Shown: positions 1 through 11,100 of the stretch, piece after piece | Layout: every line of letters begins with the position of its first letter | Position numbering within the stretch: position 1 is the first letter of the stretch | DNA from: Gelatoporia subvermispora B | Lineage: Eukaryota; Basidiomycota; Agaricomycetes; Polyporales; Gelatoporiaceae | Direction: 5' to 3' | Length of the DNA: 64,000 nt | Assembly: GCA_000320605.2 (NCBI GenBank) | Contig: KB445802.1 | Span: forward strand, 549,122-613,121 | The notes under the pieces: generated by a model | What the model saw: only the letters and a program-made list of their open reading frames with translations | Database searches by the model: none | Told to the model about the DNA's origin: nothing | Made by a program: the position numbers and the translations under genes

Positions 1-326
1 CCCACTACGACGACCACAGACCATTTGGCAGAGGCCAAAGACGTAGCGGCGAAAGGCCACGGCCCCGGCCTGCCACGCAAAAGCAAGAGGCTGAGAGGAG
101 GGGGCGGCAAGAATATAAGCACCAATGTAAGTGCAAATGAAACCGTGAGAATTCAGCACGTGCCCAAAACTAATCTGTGGGAAGAAAAATGCGACTACTG
201 TACGACATTTGTAGAGACCCACCACTAGTCGTGGTAGGAACTGGTGCTGCTCCCGACTTATTGATCGGCATGGAAAGGCCCGTCAGCAGCGGGTCCTGCC
301 CCCTGCGGGCGTTACGTTATTCATTT

Positions 327-390
327 GAGGAGATGGTTTAGGTGAGAGGATGGTCGTAGTGGGCTCTGCCGCGCTCGCGCGGCGTTATGT
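327..390 (+). repeat. 64-nt direct repeat, copy 1
   Basis: Positions 327-390 match 682-745 at 63 of 64 bases; the one difference is A/T in GGTGAGAGG versus GGTGTGAGG. The right part contains a GC hairpin, stem GCCGCG/CGCGGC around a CTCG loop. The copies are 355 nt apart, start to start, in the same orientation. The origin is unknown; it could be part of a dispersed non-coding element. Confidence 0.8.
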
Positions 391-461
391 GAGGTTATGG
401 ATATGCGAGTGTTCGCAAGGCCATATGGCAGCGAGGGACAGCGGAAAGAAGTTTTATTCCC

Positions 462-493
462 ACTACGACTAGTAGTGACTACGACTAGTAGTG
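462..493 (+). repeat. Tandem duplication of a 16-mer
   Basis: ACTACGACTAGTAGTG occurs twice head to tail (462-477 and 478-493). With the flanking CCC and GGG the block is partly palindromic. It uses the same CACTACGAC core seen elsewhere in the first 720 nt. Confidence 0.85.
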
Positions 494-681
494 GGTCTTG
501 TGGACCTTCTTGTCCGCGAAAACACTACAAACGACCGCGGATTTGCAAATGATACAAAGTTCATTACAATCTCGCTTTTCTGAGTTTTAAATAGTCACGT
601 GGTTTTCCCACAGTTACAACTGCCGGCGCTTCGCGTGTGCTGCCGCACCCACCGCTCGTGTCGTGCTTTAGCCTGTGTGAC

Positions 682-745
682 GAGGAGATGGTTTAGGTGT
701 GAGGATGGTCGTAGTGGGCTCTGCCGCGCTCGCGCGGCGTTATGT
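682..745 (+). repeat. 64-nt direct repeat, copy 2
   Basis: Second copy of the 327-390 repeat, with the same terminal GC hairpin. Flanking sequence outside the 64 nt is unrelated to that around copy 1, so the duplication boundaries are sharp. Confidence 0.8.
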
Positions 746-1047
746 TCGTTGATACGAGGATCACAGTACAACGACAGGGCCGACGCGACTGACTCTCAGT
801 CCTTCGGTCACATGATCCGCGCACGTGCGCCGGGAGGACCGTCCAAGTAATTATCGTCCTGATCACTCGTCTTTCTGGCTTCATTCCTGACGCTATCAAC
901 CTCGTCGTATTTCGAAGAAGTTCGCACAATCATAGTCTGTGACTGTACCCATTCATGATCTGAACTCGCGTTCTTGATATCAGGTCCGTTCTCAGCCTTC
1001 CTACCTCTTTCTCCTGAGAGTCAAGGAGTACGTGATCTTAGGGAAAT

Positions 1048-3358
1048 ATGGTGTGGAGTGCGCAGAGGAGGTGCCATGTGAGTCTCCATTTTCCATATCG
1101 TCCTCTTACAGCTAAACCGTGTCGCTCTCAGTGGTATGATGAAGACGGCACGCCGCGCAGACGTGCCAAAGGGGGAGAGGGGTGTCCACGTCCTGATACC
1201 TGCTCCTTTGCCCATCCATGGAACCTCCAAGATTGGGACACTGCCAAGCCCAGTGGAAGGCCGCCCGCGCATTTTCTAGCCAGGGGACGCTCGCGCTCAC
1301 CCCCGCTGCGCGTGCGCTCGCGATCGCCGCCGCCCCGCATGCGTTCCCCAATCCGCAGGTCCCGTTCTCCCCTTCCTCGTAGACCGTCTTCCCCGCGCAA
1401 ACCGTCACGCTCACCCCGTCGCCCGCCGTCACCGTCCGGGTCGCGCTTACCCATCGGGCCCCGCAATTCCTCCTTCGCATCCTCTTCCTCACAACCATAT
1501 CGTCGCCATTCACCAAGCCGAGGTCGCTCTAGGTCGCGCAGCCGCGATCGCGGCATCTCGCCACAGCGCCCTTTGTTCTCTAGTAGGGCTGCAGGCAAGC
1601 AACCGTATGTCCCGCGCAACAGGGATGCTCTGCCCGAATCGCGTCTCGAATCGGACCCTGCGCGGGGGAGGCAAGAAAGGGCAGTGCGGGAGTCGTCGAT
1701 CGCGTCGTCCTCTGCGGGGGAGAAGCCTACGCCACACTCGACCGCCACAAGTACCGAGCCGGGACAGATCAGAGACGCCCCGACAGCAATCAAACAAGAA
1801 CCTGTGGATTATTTCGTTCGAGATGCCCGTCAGAGGATGGTACCGGCGCCGTCGAATCCACCACCGCCTCGAGCACCCGCAGCTCTGGCTGCACTAACGC
1901 CGTCAGGAACGTCACCGTCTCAGGCGGGGCCCTCTGACCGCCGGCCTTCCGACGCGGCTGGGTCGAGGTGGCAGCCGTTCAAGGTCCCCTCCGTGCCGTC
2001 TTCTGCCGACAAGTCAACACCCGATACACCCCCAGCGCGAGAACTCACTGCGGAAGAGAAAGAGAAAGTCTGGTTTGACCGTCTCGAGTGCGTGCCCCGT
2101 TCGTATACCATACTCCTCTTTACTAATGTTCTCCCAGCCTGATCAACAAAGGCTGCGCCCTGCGCCTGCAATGCATCAAGCTCAAGGAAGAGAAGCGCCA
2201 ATTCGACACGCTGCTCGGGCGGCCGGACCTGATCGCGGACGAGGATCGTCCGGTGCTGGAGGCACAGCGCGCGGCACACGACGCGACATACGCGGCCAAG
2301 CAGAACGAGCTGGAGCGCACCGTCGCGCGCCTCGCAACGGTCATCTACTGGCCGTCCCAAGCGCGCGATACGCCACAGCAACAACAGCTCCCGCCGGACG
2401 CCGCACTGAACCTCGGCGCGCAGATCTCGGAACTGAAGGGCCTGATGGGCGAGGTGCGGGACGTGCTCCCCTCCCTCTCGGCGCGCCGCCAGGACATCCT
2501 CGCGCGGGAGGAGGCGCTGCGCACGCTCGCTGACGGCAGTGAGGGCTCTGGCCACGCGCCGCTGCCTGCGGACATCACGCGTGTGACACGCACGGAGCTC
2601 GAGGTACTGCTCAAAAAGTTCGACGAGCTGGAGGACCGGCTCGCAGCGGTGCAGAACGAGATCCAGCAGCAGCACGACGACGCGATTGACGAGATCAGCG
2701 CGCTCGTCGCGCACAAGTTCGAGGAGATGCGCCTGGGCGGTGCGGCGCAGGCCGAGGGGGGCAAGTCCATTGTGGAGGAGCGGCTGGAGACCGCGCAGGC
2801 GGAGCTCGAGGCTACTGGGAGGGACATTGATGGCCTCGTCGCGGAGGTCACAGAGCTGTATGGGCGCATCGAGCAAACGACGCAGGAAAACCATACCCTG
2901 AAGGGTGAAAATCTGGCTCTGAAAGCAGAGCGGGATACACTCCTACAAACCATTGGAGCCGTACGTCTTGACGCTATGCGCGTGGCAAGGTCATCTGACG
3001 TGACATTCTCTCACAGATGCGCGCCCGTGAGGACGAGCGCATGCAGCGCGTCGAGAGCGGGCTGCGGGCTGTGACACTCGCCATGCGCGAGCATATGGCG
3101 CGGCCTACTCCTCCACCTTTCGACACGAACATGGTCGTTCAGCATAGCCAGAAGATAGTCACGCAGCACTTCCGCCAGGAGCTTGTACCGATCTTGACAC
3201 AGCTCAAAGACCAGGTCGAGCAGACGCTAGATAACCAGAACACGGTCATCTGGAAAGAAGTTATCCGGAAGTTGCAAAGGACGATGGAGATCATGGAGGG
3301 CATCCAGAATTGGGCAGACCGCGCAGGCGTGGGGCTCACAACAGTGTCGAAGTCGTGA
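1048..3358 (+). CDS. CCCH zinc-finger, SR-rich coiled-coil protein (copy 1)
   Basis: Four exons (1048-1077, 1132-2087, 2138-2960, 3017-3358) join in frame to 716 codons. An in-frame TAG lies just before the ATG, and the first exon has only ten codons. The N-terminus carries an unusual CCCH finger: Cys in RRCHWYDEDG, then C-X18-C-X5-C-X3-H ending SFAHP. A long Arg/Ser/Pro-rich region follows (RS dipeptides, about residues 65-170), with an acidic-to-basic linker. From about residue 325 to the end come heptad-like coiled coils closing on TMEIMEGIQNWADRAGV. I do not recognise a named family. CCCH plus RS suggests RNA binding or nuclear-speckle association, which is inference. A paralogue lies inverted at 36737-39032 with the same start architecture and the same intron after the finger. 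Confidence 0.85.
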
Positions 3359-3713
3359 ACTGGCTGCATGAGCTGGTTCAGGTGACTGTGCCAGTGTATC
3401 ATTATGTTTCAAGTCTGTGTCTTCACCTTGTACCATTACTATGATACCGTACGAACGAACATATCTGTCCTTTACCGGACAGAATTTTACGACCATCATG
3501 TGCGCTCAGACGGAGGTCGAAGAGAATCAAGATTCCTGGCAAGGGACAGCGCAATGCAGATTTTGGGGGTGCAGAGGGCCGGGCAGTAGGTATTACAACC
3601 TGTGTGATATTGCATGTGCATGGTAGTGCATATCACATAAAGAGCGAGCGAGCAAAGAGGACAAGACCAGTAGCGAGAGGACAGAGAGGGGGGCGGGATA
3701 CAGCGATAGCGAT
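3359..3713. other. Convergent 3' intergenic region
   Basis: Lies between the stop of the coiled-coil gene and the stop exon of the eL42 gene, which point towards each other. It presumably contains both 3' UTRs. The open frames here are short overlaps without coding character. Nothing else seen. Confidence 0.5.
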
Positions 3714-4318
3714 TTACTGCAGACAGAGCCTGTGGGTTAGGACACACGCATACGGCACAATCAGGGCACATACGAATTGAAGAGCAGCACCCTTGGTCTT
3801 CTTCTCACCACCGAGCTCGAAGTGCTTGCAACGCTTGAGGGAGAGCTGCATCTTGTACTTGCACACAGTGCACTCCAGCCGGAGCACGACCTTCTTGGTC
3901 GTCTTCGCCTATATCACCCGGACAATCAGCCACCGATTTTAAACGTCAATTTCTACGATGCGGACCTTCTTGTGGAAGACAGGCTTGGTCTGACCACCGT
4001 AACCGGACTGCTTGCGGTCGTAACGGCGCTTACCCTGGGCCGCCAACGAGTCCTTGCCCTTCTTGTACTGGGTCACCTTGTGGGGCCTGTGCAACTGCAA
4101 TTTCAGCGATTTCGCTAGGGAAAAGAATATATACGACGTACGTGTGCTTGCGGCACTGCTTGCCCTTGCAGTCTAAGAGCATCCTATCAGCATCCTCCGC
4201 AATCATATATCACTCCTCCTCGGAGACTCACAGGTCCGGCGGGTCCTGCGCACAAAGAAATATATTAGCATAGCTCCCCCCTACGAGCATACAGCACTCA
4301 CTTGGGGATGTTGACCAT
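3714..4318 (-). CDS. RPL42: 60S ribosomal protein eL42 (L44/L36a family)
   Basis: Six exons on the minus strand (4302-4318, 4232-4245, 4142-4172, 3966-4086, 3774-3908, 3714-3716) give exactly 106 residues, the usual eL42 length. The protein begins [20 protein letters not shown] and ends KTKGAALQF. The zinc-ribbon cysteines are present (C12 and C17, then CTVC near residue 72 and C88 in KRCKH). It sits at the E-site of the large subunit. Residue 56 is Pro ([11 protein letters not shown]), the form associated with cycloheximide sensitivity; Gln at this site gives resistance in other fungi. Two features stand out: a 14-nt exon 2, and a last intron (3717-3773) just before the TAA, so the stop codon forms its own coding exon. 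Confidence 0.96.
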
Positions 4319-4596
4319 GGCTTTGTCGTCGGCGGCGGCGTTGACGAGATTTTGGCGTACGGTAGCTTGAGGCCTGCGGTGCCGGAAGTCTCCGAAGTGG
4401 CGGCTAGTTTACAAAATAAGGTTCAAGCTCCGCCTCATCGACCGCGCCCACACACAGACGCTTATCTTACCTCCCGCACGCGCATTGTGCGCGAAGATTG
4501 CATTGCCTTCGAACGAGAGAAGTGGCATGAAGTAGCATGAAGTGCAGCATGTTCAGAGCATGAGATATTCTACGAGACAAGGATATCCGCGATACA

Positions 4597-7500
4597 TTAG
4601 CTGATGACTTCCTGTTTTTCGGCGTCTACTTTTGCGAAGTCAGCTTCGAGCGCTAGCCGCCGCAACGCGGATAGTTCGCCCGCGGGCTTGAAGATCGTCG
4701 CGAGCTCGAATCTCGCGTCGCAAGCCGTCCTGAACTCCTCGATTCGACCAGACTTGATCTCGTTCAGTAGCGCGAGCCCGCCAAGGGCAGTCTGTCGCGG
4801 TCGTATTTAGCAATGTAACATACCGGGAACATGCACGGGTCTTACCTTGATGTCGAAGGAGACGTCCGGGTTCAGGACGGTGAAGAGGGTATTTTCGACC
4901 TCTTCCTGAGAGGCTTGCAGCAGCCGCGATGCCTTCGCAGTGGCAAGGACAGCTCGGGCGTTGCCCGAGTGCTGCTGCAGGTATTGTGAGTTGAACAGTT
5001 CTAGTGATTGCTCATCCGGAACCAGTTTCGTGATGGTGGAGGTCACGACGGGTCCGACGGGTGCTGCTAGCGGCTCGGGGAGAGAGGACACTGTCGGAAT
5101 TATGAGTCAGTGCTTCATCGAGACATAACGGGGCTGGCCATCGCACCTGTGCGCTTGCAGTGTACCAAGCGGACATGCAGCTCGGGGTAATCTGCTTGGA
5201 GGACATGCGCCGAGCTCAACGCTTTCACCGCCTGAACGTACTTCTCTGGAAATTGACCATGTGAGCTCGTGTAGTGATCAGTTGCACGGCGCGTATGACC
5301 CACTCCGTCGGATTGCAACGTCGTAGATTGCTATCCAAGCAGCAACGTTGCTTGCCGCAAGAGTTCTCAGCGGGTGAAGCATCTTCGCAGCACGCTCCAA
5401 CGGCTCCGGTGCTTGAAGGAGCTTTATGCCGTCCGGATCGTCGTCCTTCGCGGGACTAGGCTCCAAGCCCTTGTCCTCGTTAGCGCTGTTCCCGGCAGCT
5501 GCAATGTTAGAATGCACTCAGCCATGGAGCAATGACGTGTGTACAATATGATCAACCTTTCTTAGTCTCTTCCTGCACCTTCTGCGCAGCCTTCTTTGCC
5601 TTCTTTTTTGCCTTCTTCTCAGCGTCTGTGAGACTGGCTATACGGAGAGTGCTCAACACTCAATCTCAGACCACACCAAAGGCAATGCCGAGGTATTCAT
5701 ACCTGATGTGGACGTGGCGGTGGCAAGGGAAGGGTCGTCATGCAATCGGATGAGGATCTAAAGCGGACGTCAAGACGATGGTAGAGTATTGTATGTTGGG
5801 CAATTTACCTGCGATGCCTCGATTGCGGAATGGACATACGCGGGGTGCGAGCGGAGACGGTCCTCCCATTCGATCAGACTATGCGACTCGTTGGTCGTGT
5901 GATCGACGGGACACATACATTGGGTACTTACCCGAAATACGGGTTGACCGTGAACTTGCGTAGCGAGTATCCGTGGAAGTCGAACTGGTCGTCCTCAAAG
6001 TCGGCGAAGACCTGTCAGTAGCAATGAACACTGTATTATCTATGGGAATTTTGCGAGATGTGTACCTTCTGGATCGCCAGATACCTCTTGAGCGCCAGCC
6101 CGGGGCTACCATTCCGGAGGTGCGCATCAGCTTCCTCCGTGAGGAAGAGCAAAGATTGCATATCCTCAAGGTCCGCACCCGGACTCGCCGCATCTTTCTG
6201 ACGGATACCACATACACGTGAGAATATCAGTCGTACCTGCATGCACCCAATCTCACCTTCGTGAACAGGCCGAAGATCTCACTCGCCTCCTCTACAAGCC
6301 CCGCGCGGAGTCTGTACTTGCCGGCTTTGGTGTTCAAGAAGCGGTCCTGCAGATCCAATAGGCGCGCCTCGTCCATGCAGCGCGCCGCACCGAATGGGTC
6401 GCCGCTGCGCTTCAGCACGCGCGCCTTGAGCATGTAGAGTTCCGGGAGCGTTGGGGTGTGTGTGAGCGCGGTGTCGAGCAGCTCTAGCGCGCGTGCATGA
6501 TGGGATAAGGACGAGTGGTGTTGTGCTAGGAAGTAGAGCGTCCAGAGGTATGTGCTAGGCTCCGAAGAGTCGGGTTGAGGAGGGTGTTCCGACTTGGTAC
6601 GCTCGAGCTCAACGATGTCCTCGATGACTTGCCGCTTCTGAGCGTCGGAGTAGAGTGCCTTGATGTCAGCGAAGAGCGACGGGATGCCCTTCCTGAGACC
6701 TGAGTGCAGATACGGCTCCGCGAGTTCCTTGAACTCATCACCTATAACATAAGTCAGACACTCGGCCCTCGCGAATAGTCTCAGTAGTACCGAGCGCGAT
6801 GTTCAGTGCCAGGCGCCGCGGCGCGTTTGCACGCGGCAGCTGCGTAGAAAAGTCCCGCAAACATTGTAAGGCCTTACTCCGAGTCTCGTCGGTGACGGCG
6901 TCTGTGCTGAGGTGAGCATTGATCGCGCATAGCCGTACGGACGGGAGACGCCTACCGAGGTCAACACCGCGGTTGGACAGGAAGCCCCTGTAGTAGTCAT
7001 AGCAATCCGGGTTTTGCTCAATAAGGGGCTGCCAGGCTTGCTCGGCGTCTGCGGAGTGCATTTTGCTCAGCAACCGGGCTGCAAATTAGCAGTGAGCGCA
7101 TGAGTGGGCATCAGGTACTTCTGATGTACCTCGGAATTCCATGACAGCGACTCGGTCGACGATAGCTCTTGACTTTGCGTTGATGTCCAGGAAGGAAATG
7201 GCGTCCTCGTATTCACCGAGCTCCTCGAGAACGCGAACATGGTACAGCAGCGACTCGGAGTGCTCCACGTCGTAATCTGGGATGTTCTGCATATGCATGT
7301 GGAAGAGCCCAGTGTTGTCCAGGTTGATGCACACACCTTCAGAGTTGACTCGTAGTGCTCCAGGACGTTTCGAGCCTCCTTGAGATTTCCGTTCAGGTGG
7401 TACGCCACCGCCAGGCCGATCCAATTTTGCCGCAAGGTCGGCCGCAACTTGAGGAGAGTATGCCGTGTCTCGACGAGGCTATCGTAGATGCGTAGTTGGG

Positions 7501-7999
7501 TTTGGAGATGCGCAGCATCCCTGAGGATGTTTAGGTTCTCCTAGAAGAAGTAATGGGGTGAGCTCGGAGGCCCCGGGGTAACCTGGCCGGGCGCACCTTG
7601 TCGAACCTCAACGCCTGGGTGTACGACTTGAGGGCTTCCTCGTAATTCTTCTCGCCCTTCTGGATGAGACCAAAGACGTGCCAGCAGATGTGTGATGTCA
7701 GATCCAAGCGAACGCCCTTCTTGACCAATTCAAGCCCTTCTTCTCGCTTGCCCATATGCGTGAGGATGAGGCCGCGCATACATAGTGTCTCTGTTGCATT
7801 CCAGCTATCCTTGAGCATGGGATCGCTCGCGCAATAGGTTTAGCATACCGCCATGCTCCGGGAACTTCTTCAGGATCTGGTCGGCGGTCTTGAGACCCTT
7901 CTTGAGTTGCCTGGTCTCGTACAGATTAAGCAGCTCCTTGAAGAGCGACGACTCCTTCGCCGGGAGGGCTCGCTTTGCCGGGATCCCGATGGGGGGCAT
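4597..7999 (-). CDS. NAA15: NatA auxiliary subunit NAA15 (Nat1), TPR scaffold
   Basis: A multi-exon gene running from ATG at 7999 to TAA at 4597. Conserved NAA15 stretches appear in order: N-terminal LPAKESSLFKELLNLYETRQ; TPRs around GLILTHMGKREEGLELVKKG and KSYTQALRFDK (7531-7818); LRPTLRQNWIGLAVAYHLNG (7086-7440); the long mid-region; and a C-terminal helix block with EPLERAAKMLHPLRTLA and ending ALEADFAKVDAEKQEVIS. NAA15 anchors the NAA10 catalytic subunit at the ribosome exit tunnel for co-translational N-terminal acetylation of Ser, Ala, Thr and Gly starts. The eL42 gene lies downstream on the same strand, 278 nt away. The promoter is shared with the divergent PDS5 gene. Internal exon borders were not all verified. 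The family call is secure. Confidence 0.93.
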
Positions 8000-8190
8000 C
8001 TTAGACAATGAAATGCGGGCAGCAGCGAGGAATATACGAAGGTCAAAGTCTTGTAGACCAGACCTGTGCTAGCAAGATGGCGGGACCAAGCGAGACTGAC
8101 GCGTAAAATACGGCCAAATAACGCGCGACGCGCTCGACGACGGGCCCGGGCTCTTCATCGCTGCTTGTTCTCTCCCCGCTCCTCGCCACA
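8000..8190. promoter_or_regulatory. Divergent promoter, NAA15 / PDS5
   Basis: Only 191 nt separate the two start codons, which face away from each other. No canonical TATA box is visible, and the segment is GC-rich close to both ATGs (CGCGACGCGCTCGACGACGG near 8124). A bidirectional promoter is inferred from the spacing. Confidence 0.55.
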
Positions 8191-11100
8191 ATGGTGGCCA
8201 CACGCACTGCCGGACAGCCCAGTCCGAAGAAACTTAAGTTCCATGAAAAGCTCGTTGGCAAGGGCCTCTCGACCGATGCGCTACTCAAGAAACTCAAGAC
8301 CCTGCATGCCGAGCTTGCGGATATGGACCAGGAGCATGTCGACGTCGGCTCTCTCTCTGCCGTCCGCAAGGAGCTCATCAACACCTCCATCCTCCTCCAC
8401 AAAGACCGCGGCGTCAAGGCATACACGGCATGCTGTCTAGCAGATCTCCTCAGGCTCTATGCTCCCGACGCCCCGTATACCCATAACGAACTGAGAGACA
8501 TCTTCCAATTCTTCTTCCGGCAACTCTCGACTGGTCTCAAGGGCCCTGACTCTCCATACTATAACGAATACTTCCACTTGCTCGAGTCTCTGTCGACCGT
8601 CAAGAGCGTGGTGCTCGTGTGCGACCTCCCCAACGCTGAGGAACTCATGGTCGAGATCTTCCGCGACTTCTTTGGGCTCGTCCGACGCGACCTCGCGAAG
8701 AAAATCGAGCTTTTCATGGCGGATATCCTGATAGCACTCATTGACGAGTGCCAAAGCTTGCCGTCCGAAGTCCTAGAGATACTCATGGCACAATTTATGG
8801 ACAAGAACGCGCGCATGGAGCAGCCTGCATATCGGCTGGCAGTACAGGTATGCAATGCAACTGCGGACAAGTTGCAACGGCACGTATGTCAGTACTTTAC
8901 CGATATCATCGTGCTGCACTCGCGGGACGAGGAGTTCGAGGAGGTCCGCAAGGCACACGAGCTCATCAAGCAGCTCAACCGGTCGTGTCCATCCCTCCTG
9001 CATAACGTCGTCCCTCAGCTAGAGGAGGAGCTGCGTGTAGAGGAGAACCAAATCCGAGTAATGGCCACGCAGGTGCTTGGCGAAATGTTCGCAGATAAGG
9101 GCGGCTCGGACTTCATGAAGAAGTATCCGACAACATGGAATGTGTGGCTACTCCGAAAGAACGACAAGGCCTCCATAGTGAGACTGACGTTCGTCGAAGC
9201 TGCAAAGGGAGTGATGGTCAACCTACCTGACTCAGAGGTCCGAGACGCGATAGAAGGTAATACGAACAGTGACTCATAAGCTGTATCTAATGTGATAGCG
9301 ATTCAGAGGCTCTGCAGCAGAAGCTCTTTGATCCCGATGAGAAGATCAGGGCTGCCGTGTGCAAACTGTACTCTCAACTTGACTATGAGACGGCACTGCA
9401 TCACGTTTCCGAGGCACAACTGCGTGCTGTGGCCGGACGAGGACTGGATAAGAAGGTACTGTGATCTTGTTGTGTGATCAGGACCATGGAGCCCATAATT
9501 TGCTAGCATAACGTCCGTGTCGAGGCAATGAACGCTGTGGGGCGCTTATACAGTCTTGCATACCCCGAAATGTGAGTAACGCTCTCTATTCCCCCCTGTG
9601 TGCGCGCTCATGCTCGCTATAGTGAGGATAGTGAACCGGCAGCCGTGAAGCAGTTCTCTTGGATACCGCAGGAAATCCTGCAGATGGCATCCACGACCGC
9701 AGAAGTCAAGTCAGTATACCCACCACTGAGACATCCGGAGCGATCGCTAACAAATGGTGGCCTACATCAGAGCGGTTGCGGAACAAGTGCTTGCTGACTA
9801 CATCCTCCCCCTCCCTTCTCTCCCATCTACAAGCGCCAAGGGCAGCGAGGTCGATGAAGCAGCATGGACCGATCGGCTTCTGTTCACGATGAAGTTTTTG
9901 AACGAGGCCGCGATCAATGCTTTACTCAGCTTCTCCGGCGTGAAAGTCATGTACGTGCATTTCCCAGTTGTTGCTCTGATGCTCCTTTGGTATTACGTCG
10001 ACTTAACGAGTTGCGGCATGCCTAGTCGGCCGACACCATACGAGAAGTTCGTTGAAGCGTGTATCAAGAACAATGTCCGTGGCATTCAATACGAGAGTCA
10101 TAAGAACCCTGTACTAATTGTCTGTAGGGCGGTATCGTTGATGATAACGAGGAAGCCATCGCGGAAGAACTCACTAATGCGATAAAGCGGGTCGCTGGTG
10201 CGTGTCTCGTCCGATGTCTCGAAACATCTTGAACAACTTTGCATGTTAGGCCAGTTCCCCGACCCTCACAAGGCCGTCGAAGACCTCCGCACATTCGCTA
10301 AACTGAACGAGGGTAGACTATACAAGCTGCTCAAGACATGTATGGACACGCAGACCGATTTAAAAAGTCTCGTGAAATCATCAGTCAGTGCGACTTCCTC
10401 CTCAGCCTCTCTCCGGGCTGATCAGGTCCCGAAGTGCATCCGCTGACATATGCTCCCATCCCTAGAGCGAGTTCCTCCGGCGCTTGGAGCAATCCTCTGC
10501 ATCCATTGTACCAACAATGACAATTTTCCTCCGGCGTGCGAGCCTGCGAATCGTCAACCAATCGTCGATACCAACGCTTGTCAAGCGCATCCAGAAGGGG
10601 GAGAGCGCGGGGACGGGCCAGGCACACCACGCGCAGACGTGGATGACGCACGTGTCGAAGCACTGCCCGGCGATACACAAGAGCCACGTGAGCGAGCTTT
10701 CGAAGGCCGTCGCGGACGAGCGCAATGCGCGGCTCGTGGAGGTGGCGTTGCAAGCGCTTGCGGCCGTCGCGGGCTGGGACGCAAAGCTTGCCCCGAGTGA
10801 TAAGTGAGTAGGTCCATGTGGGTAAAACATAGGCGCTCATTTGGGTATAGGCGGACTGTGGAGCGTGTTATGCGATATGTGCGCGGGTCGAATGCCCGGC
10901 ACGCGAAGTTCGCAGCGCGGTTGTTGGCAACACTCAAGAATGCGGACGAGCTATGCAGCCAGGTCGTTGAAGTGGGTATATGACACCGACCTTGTGCGAA
11001 TGCAGTGTTGATGTGTGCTATTGCTAGACCATCGCTGAAGATCTATCCGAAGCCGACCCAGAGACTCTTGTAGCCCACATCGCGGTGCTCGTGCAATTCG

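Larger units (their letters stand above)
1..1047. other. Gene-free, repeat-bearing left flank
   Basis: No convincing gene is visible; the open frames are short and low in complexity. The stretch carries a near-perfect 64-nt direct repeat, a tandem 16-mer and scattered copies of a GTCGTAGTGGG/CCCACTACGAC motif on both strands (positions 1-11, 353-363, 459-469, 706-716). The downstream gene begins at 1048, so the right-hand part should contain its promoter; I see no clear TATA box. Confidence 0.5.

Noticed and set aside
2345..2953. Long minus-strand open frames over the first coiled-coil gene
   Set aside because: Antisense artefacts of GC-rich, stop-poor coiled-coil coding sequence; the plus strand has the motifs and splice sites shared with copy 2.
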